Source: Hibiscus mutabilis (lineage: Eukaryota; Streptophyta; Magnoliopsida; Malvales; Malvaceae). From it: a stretch of DNA of 64,000 nt. The notes below the pieces were generated by a model, which saw nothing but the letters and a program-made list of their open reading frames with translations, was not told the DNA's origin and searched no databases. The stretch spans positions 78,759,693 through 78,823,692 of the forward strand of contig CM033712.1 in assembly GCA_019671005.1 (NCBI GenBank), written 5' to 3'. The position numbers and the translations under genes were made by a program. Shown here in pieces: positions 58,279 through 64,000 of the stretch (positions are counted from its first letter, which is position 1; every line of letters starts with the position of its first letter).

Positions 58279-61200
58279 ATGGCCGACTCTCAGGAAATCG
58301 AGAAAGGATCGAGTGACGGCTTGTTTCAGCCATTTATTCGAAAAGACGAAAGGCAACGGAACTCGGACGATAATGGCAGTTTGTTCATGGTTCTTGTTAG
58401 CACATTTGTTGCGGTCATGGGGTCTTTTGAGTTTGGCTCAAGTGTAGGTTTATCTATTATCCTTGCCTTGGTCTCATGAATCAACAGGTTTCTTGGTTAT
58501 TGTTTGTCAATGAATTGAACATTTTTATCGGGTTTTTCAGATAGGATACTCTTCACCTACACAGCAAGCTATAATGGAGGAGCTTGGAATGTCCTCTCAA
58601 CAGGTACATGAACATACTGTATCACTTTCTTATGTTACTCGGACTCGGGAATGAGTTTCGGATATAGATATATGCACTGAAATTTTGAAAATTTGTTGTC
58701 CATTTGCAGTTTTCAGTATTTGGATCCATACTAACTATTGGTGCAATGGTTAGTTCAATCTCTTGCGGGCGTGCTGCTGATCTACTTGGACGAAAAGGGT
58801 ATCGATACGTTGCTTTGATTATTTTCATACGAAGATACGACCTTTAAAGATCCTTCAAATATATGAAAAACTTTGAAAAATATGAATGTATTCATGTTTG
58901 AGACATACACCGAATTCTTCGGTTAAACTTGCCATCTTCCTGTGATTGCAGACTATGAAGATGTCATCAATCATCTCCATTGCAGGATGGCTCATAATCT
59001 ATCTATCTCTGGTCTGTTTTTATGTTCAAAATCCTCGATTGATTTCTTTAGCAAATCTCGCCTCGATAAGTATCTGAATGAATTCATTCCTTTTCCCAGG
59101 GACCTCTAGCTCTAGATTTCGGAAGATTTTTAACAGGATATGGCATTGGTGTTAACTCCTATGTGGTATTTACCTATTAACTTTTGATAAGCTAATTGAG
59201 ATTATGTTATTGTACTAGTATATATATCCCTCTTGAACTCCGTGGTCTAATAGGTGCCGGTTTACATTGATGAGATAACCCCAACAAACCTTAGAGGGGC
59301 TTTATTAACGGTACATCAGGTATCGGAGTTGCTCTAATTCGTCTTTTTTCTCGAAGTATTCGAGATCGTTACTTGTACTGACACATTCATATCTTGGTCC
59401 TAATTAACATAGCTTTACAAAATCTATATTTTGCCAGGTTGCCATCGCCGCTGGTCTGCTGGTGGCGTATACAGTAGGAGCATTTGTTTCTTGGAGAACA
59501 GTGGCTTTGTAAATTAGTTTAGTTCATTATGTTCATGGAAAGACAATTTTCAAACTAGAAACCATACTTTAGTCCTTAAGTTAACGAGAAATTCGATTAT
59601 TTCATATGGTTTACTTGAAGTTGATTCTTGGTTACAGGGATGATCCCATGTGCAGTTATGATTTTGGGGCTTTATTTCATCCCAGAGTCCCCTAGATGGC
59701 TGGTAAGACCCTATATTACTTGCTCGGGTTTAGGTACCGGATACAATTATATGTTTGGCGTGACTGTCGGAATGAAGAGTCCGAGCAACATAGGCTATAA
59801 CTTCGAAATTTTGCACCTTCTGTGGTATACAGGCAATGGTTGGCTGCCAAGATGATTTCGTTGCTCAACTCCACAAGCTTCGTGGAGAAAGTGCTGATGT
59901 TTCAAGAGAAGCCTCTGAAATTCAAGTACTTAATTCACAGTTCATCGTATTTTCTCTTTTTAGTCCTTTCTTCGGGACCGATTTTAAGTTATTCTTTTTC
60001 CATAGGATTCTTTGGTAACTCTTCAGCGTCTTCCAAAGGCCACTGTGTTGGATTTGTTTCGCAAAAGAAACTTACATTTAGTGGTTGTAAGTACCGATTT
60101 CAGCGCGACGATTGTTATTTTACGAATTTCGACCCTCTCGTAATGATTGGTTTCATACAAGTAATGCATTTGCCTTTTATGGAATGGCATACAGATTGGA
60201 GTTGGACTAATGGTGTTCCAACAGTTCTCTGGTTACAATGGAGTAGTTTATTACGCAAACCAAATTTTTACATCTGCAGGTAATCTTATTCGTTTAAAAT
60301 GATCGGATTTCGGAGGTCTCCTTTGTGTCAATGCATTATCGGGATTCGAATTGTGACTTTATGAATGTTCAAAGAGAATAATTGTTTACATGACGTGTTA
60401 TTTTTTCTTTTTCTGTCATTTCAGGAGTTGCTCCAAATGTTGGAAGCATTCTCTATGCATGTTTACAGATAATTGTTCTTTCACTTGGTGCTGTCATAAT
60501 CGATAGAGCTGGAAGAAGACCTCTTTTAATGGTAGCCAAAGCACTAATTATTACATCATCCATTTCCAAAATTTTCATAAGAAATCTATCAATATATATG
60601 TGTATATATATCATATGGAACTGTTTATTTCTATTTCAGATTTCTGCAAGTGGAATGCTCCTTGGCAGTCTACTTACTGGAGCTTCCTTCTATTTCAAGG
60701 TACTTTTTTAAAACTAAAGTCATTGTTATTTGGACTCATCGAGTGTCGGATACAAATATGTGCACACTCGATTTTTGTTCGAAATTTCGAAACATGTTAC
60801 AATATTATGTGCTTGAGCTGTTCATCTCTGTATTTTCTTCACCAGGAACATCAACTGGCTTCTGATTGGGGTCCAATGTTCACAATAACTGGCATCATGG
60901 TAAACCAGTACTCATGTTTTGGACCCTTAAATTCGAAATAAGGAGTTGTAAATAGCAAGATTGAAACTCCTAACCTATTTATACTCAATTTGCAGATATA
61001 TATGGGTTCTTATTGTCTTGGATTGGGTGGAATTCCATGGATTGTAATGTCCGAGGTAAAGAAAAATATCCGATCCATTAACTAATTAATCCATTAACTA
61101 ATTAATCCGAATTCGAATAGAGATTAACAAGTGGCTAATTAAGTTGAGATTGTGGTGCAGATATTCCCTCTCCACATCAAAGGCATGGCAGGCAGCCTGG

Positions 61201-61554
61201 TAACATTGGTCAGCTGGGGTGGTACTTGGGTTGTTTCCTACACTTTCAGCTCCCTCATGAACTGGACATCATATGGTAATTAAATCTTCGATATTATTTT
61301 GAACTCTTCATATCTAAAATTTTTTTATATTGAGACGATAGAATAACGAATATGATCTTTTAAATATATAAAAAATTACATATACCTATGTACACTGAGG
61401 TATTAATCAGTTTTTTTTAATGTTTTTAGGTACATTTTTGGTGTTTGCCACCTTCTGTGCTGCAGCTATTGTGTTCATCTTCAAGTTGGTGCCGGAGACA
61501 AAAGGCCGTACCTTGGAAGAAATTCAGGCTTCTCTGTGTTATTCGATTCAATAA
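58279..61554 (+). CDS. ERD6-like monosaccharide transporter (major facilitator), two suspect junctions
   Basis: Seventeen exons: 58279-58443, 58541-58603, 58710-58798, 58952-59011, 59100-59165, 59254-59319, 59438-59508, 59638-59702, 59833-59925, 60006-60086, 60195-60279, 60425-60531, 60640-60699, 60846-60899, 60996-61055, 61161-61275 and 61430-61554. It starts MADSQEIEKG. The sugar-porter motifs are GRAADLLGRKG (loop 2-3), PESPRWL after helix 6, QQFSGYNGVVYY in helix 7, DRAGRRPLL (loop 8-9) and VPETKGRTLEEIQ at the end. It is a tonoplast or plasma-membrane proton-coupled sugar carrier by family. The exon count matches ERD6-like genes. Two joins are off by one base with canonical signals: 58798/58952 and 59508/59638. 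A weak donor at about 58810 would restore the first, but I found no fix for the second. It may be a recent pseudogene or contain sequence errors. Confidence 0.88.
58632..58682. repeat. Partial TTACTCGGACTC-family fragment in intron 2
   Basis: TATGTTACTCGGACTCGGGA followed by a GGATATAGATATATGCAC-like stretch. Confidence 0.45.
59711..59794. repeat. TTACTCGGACTC-family MITE in intron 8
   Basis: Starts CTATATTACTTGCTCGGG and ends GAGTCCGAGCAACATAGG, so the ends are inverted repeats about 84 bp apart. It fills much of the intron and matches the family seen near the kinase pseudogene. Confidence 0.6.
60728..60797. repeat. Partial TTACTCGGACTC-family fragment in intron 13
   Basis: TTTGGACTCATCGAGTGTCG followed by GATACAAATATGTGCACACTCG. 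Similar in wording to the copies above, but without clear ends. Confidence 0.4.
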
Positions 61555-62484
61555 AAATATAAGATCGAATCAAATGGACTTATCTCGATTGGCTTGTCTA
61601 GTCTAAACGAGTCTAGAAATATTAGATGTTATATGTCAAAAACAAATAAATTAATGAATATATAATGTATTTGATCTATATGTTTATATATCAAAAATTT
61701 TATTTATAATTACTAACAGTCTCTAAAGCAGGTGATTAAAGCTTTCGGTTGGCACTATTTTTTTCTCTTAGGTTGTGGTTTCATGACCCAATATGAGTAA
61801 AAATTTTCAACTTTTTTTAAATAGAAACTGTTAAAAAAAATTATGATTAATTGAATTTTGAATCTTATTTTTTTTAAAACGATATGTTAAACAAAAGATA
61901 TAATTAATCTTTGAATAAGGGCCAAAAATTTTTATTCATAAGAGATATTGTATGTCGTCATGAGTAGAGTTTAAAATTTGACAAATCTCCCTCCAAAATT
62001 ATAATGATAGAATATATTTATATTTTCCCTTCAAAGTATGATACATAAATAATTAAGAAATATAATTTTAACATTTTAAATGTTTATAGTTTTAATATGT
62101 TAAATACACAACGAGACTTTCACTAAACTTTTTTTTGAACAATTGAGCAAGCGTTGATGGTCGGTTAGTTAGAGCTGCTCACCTGCTTCTTTCTCCTTCC
62201 TTTAAGTTTCGAGTTCAAAATTCCCCTAGAGGCTCCTCTCCCCCCTTTAGGTAGAAAAAGAAATAGAAATAGTATTTGTCAAAAAAAAAATTATTTTGAA
62301 CAATTTTTATTTAAGAGAGGGAAAGGAAAATTTGCTCATAATGAGTTTTGAATTCACAACTTATGAGAGAGAGACAACTGAGAGCTTTAACCACTTGCTC
62401 CTAATGTTTAATTATGTTTGAATAAATTTATTTATTATTACCAATCTTTTTAACATTTTAATGTTTATATATTTTAAGGATAAT

Positions 62485-62825
62485 TATTAGATACACGGGC
62501 GGTAGAAACTAAAAGTTTCCACAAACGTCTTAGTTTTGTGGTTTAAAGACTTGGTTTAGGGTGTAGAGTTTAGTAGTTTAGAATTTAGTGATTGTATACA
62601 GAATTTAGGGTTTGGGGTTAAAACTTAAATCCTCAACATATTACCCTAAAACCTAAACTTAAACTTTAACCTCTAAACCTTAAATCCTAACACTAACCCC
62701 TAAATTATAACCATTACCCCTAAATCATAAACTCCTACACCTAAACCCATAAATCCTACACCATAATCCCTAAACCCTAAAACTAAGGTACTTGTGAAAA
62801 CTTTTAGTTTTCACTCCAAGTATAT
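62485..62825. mobile_element. Foldback MITE, GGYGGTGRAAACTAAAA family, second copy
   Basis: Left end ACACGGGCGGTAGAAACTAA, right end TTTTAGTTTTCACTCCAAGT, and the interior consists of AAACCCTAAA words in both orientations. It pairs along its length like the copy at 55520-55868. Confidence 0.75.
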
Positions 62826-63294
62826 TAAATACAAATCTTATTTTTATTATGTTAAAGATACGATGAGAGTATGAGACTTTCACTATTTAAATTCTAAAGT
62901 GTTTTTAACGTTATCAGTACAACTATATAAAAATACATATAAAAAATTCAATAAATATAAAAGACCTGTGACATGTATGAGATGGACAAAATATATGAAC
63001 ACAACATAAATACAAGAATAATTAAGAATCGAATAATTAATGGAATGGGCCAAAATCCATCTATTGACGTCCACGTGAATACCATGATGGGAAATGGGTA
63101 CCCTAAAGCAAACCAAATGGCAGGTTATGGGCTTCCTTTACCTTTCTTACAAAATAATTAAACCACAGCCACTTTTTCTTCTTCTTTCTTTTATTGTTTA
63201 TACTATTCAGACCACTTAAATATATTCGATGTTTCAAAAAATATATACTCGATTCTAATTAACAGGATTAATCTAAGTAATAAGTAATATATTA

Positions 63295-63430
63295 TTACTT
63301 AAGCAGGTCTCGAGTTCGAAGCCTTGTGTAAGTAGAAAATTTTCGCTGGGGGATTCATCCACTAAAGTCAAGTGTACGACGATGGTTGATCCGAATTAGT
63401 CAGGGCAAAATCCTGAGAACTAAGAGAGCA
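63295..63430 (+). repeat. SINE-like fragment
   Basis: GGTCTCGAGTTCGAAGCC resembles a pol III B box. It is followed by GGGGGATTCATCCACT and GGTTGATCCGAATTAGTCAG, a texture known from tRNA-derived plant SINEs. The A box is not clear. Low certainty. Confidence 0.35.
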
Positions 63431-64000
63431 ACCAAAAAAATATACTCAATTATAGAGATTCGTTAATTAGTCTAGTGATTAATGAGATTCATATTATCAT
63501 ATCTTATATAAATTCAAGTATTGACATTTATCATATATTGTATCAATAACAATACTTTCATTAAATTAAAATAATTTGTCTAATAATACACTACTACATA
63601 ATTGATGTATTGAATTGAAACCAATAACTTAAAAAAAACTTCATTTTTACCAACTAGAATAACTAACATTATCCATGAACAATAATTCCAAATCTCTAGA
63701 CTCTACCAGTGGATTCTTTTTTTTCACAATTATTACCATATATTTTATTGGGAAAGCAACGAGATCCAATATAGAAAGAAGATTTGTTCATTGAATGATG
63801 ACAAAAGTCCACACCCAAAGATGGAAACCGCTTCAATTCAATAATGATCAAATAAACAAATATAGAAAGCCAATGGTTGTATAAACTTTAACTGTAATCC
63901 TTGTTTCGGGAAACCCCATACCTTTTTCTGCCTTTATTTTAGTTATCTTGGTGGTCCCTGCACCTTGCTGTTCTGGTTATGACAAATCCCTGCAAGCTTT

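Larger units (their letters stand above)
61555..64000. other. Intergenic DNA
   Basis: 3' flank of the transporter, then AT-rich DNA. It holds one foldback MITE and one tRNA-like fragment (both listed). I see no gene up to the window end. Confidence 0.5.

Noticed and set aside
53472..63430. tRNA genes
   Set aside because: Two B-box-like sites were seen, but no acceptor stem or cloverleaf closes. They are better read as SINE-type fragments.
1..64000. CRISPR arrays, operons and ribosome-binding sites
   Set aside because: This is a plant nuclear sequence with introns. The tandem repeats present lack regular repeat-spacer structure.

Overview
The window is plant nuclear DNA. Genes have many short exons with GT-AG introns, intergenic DNA is AT-rich, and retrotransposons, foldback elements and microsatellites are abundant. 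The gene set includes a gibberellin receptor GID1, a histidine phosphotransfer protein, an ATG18/BCAS3 protein, a MUT9-like kinase and an ERD6-like sugar transporter, which points to a eudicot. A malvid such as cotton would fit, but that is only an inference.

Layout. 1-922: tandem repeats. 922-1786 (-): intact two-exon short-chain dehydrogenase/reductase (SDR). 2323-8287: one decayed Ty3/gypsy chromovirus with both LTRs. 9117-11939: a long solo-LTR-like repeat. 13338-14057: a Mutator-like foldback element. 16254-18847 (+): a MUT9-like kinase pseudogene with its catalytic core deleted. 20182-20573 (+): a small membrane-anchored protein, tail to tail with a J-domain membrane protein (20817-23030, -). 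26656-28039 (+): a GID1 pseudogene. 29758-39722: a nested transposon complex. 41672-42738 (-): an intact six-exon histidine phosphotransfer gene. 46129-51143 (-): a nine-exon ATG18/BCAS3 gene with one in-frame stop. 52401-55463: a TIR-bounded repeat island. 55520-57440: foldback repeats rich in AAACCCTAAA. 58279-61554 (+): a 17-exon sugar transporter with two suspect exon junctions. The rest is AT-rich DNA without recognisable genes.

The most unusual object is at 29758-39722. Its ends are near-matching inverted repeats (TAGGGGGTGATAA / TTATCACCCTA) flanked by an 8-bp target duplication (GGTTTGCA / GGCTTGCA), as in hAT transposons. Its long arms are inverted copies of each other, and each carries the same roughly 200-bp MITE. 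The unique centre holds a decayed gene with a GRF-type zinc finger, a coiled coil and a transmembrane segment. A pol-less copia element later landed in the left arm. A pol-deleted gypsy array (LTR-internal-LTR-internal) then landed in the copia element. Without these insertions the host element would be about 2 kb.

Four of the eight host genes carry a visible lesion (kinase, GID1, ATG18, sugar transporter). The remaining four (SDR, J protein, small protein, phosphotransfer protein) read cleanly from start to stop. This suggests partial decay of a duplicated block, although assembly errors could explain the single-base defects. The combination SDR + MUT9-like kinase and GID1 + ERD6-like transporter recalls gene neighbourhoods on Arabidopsis chromosomes 3 and 5.
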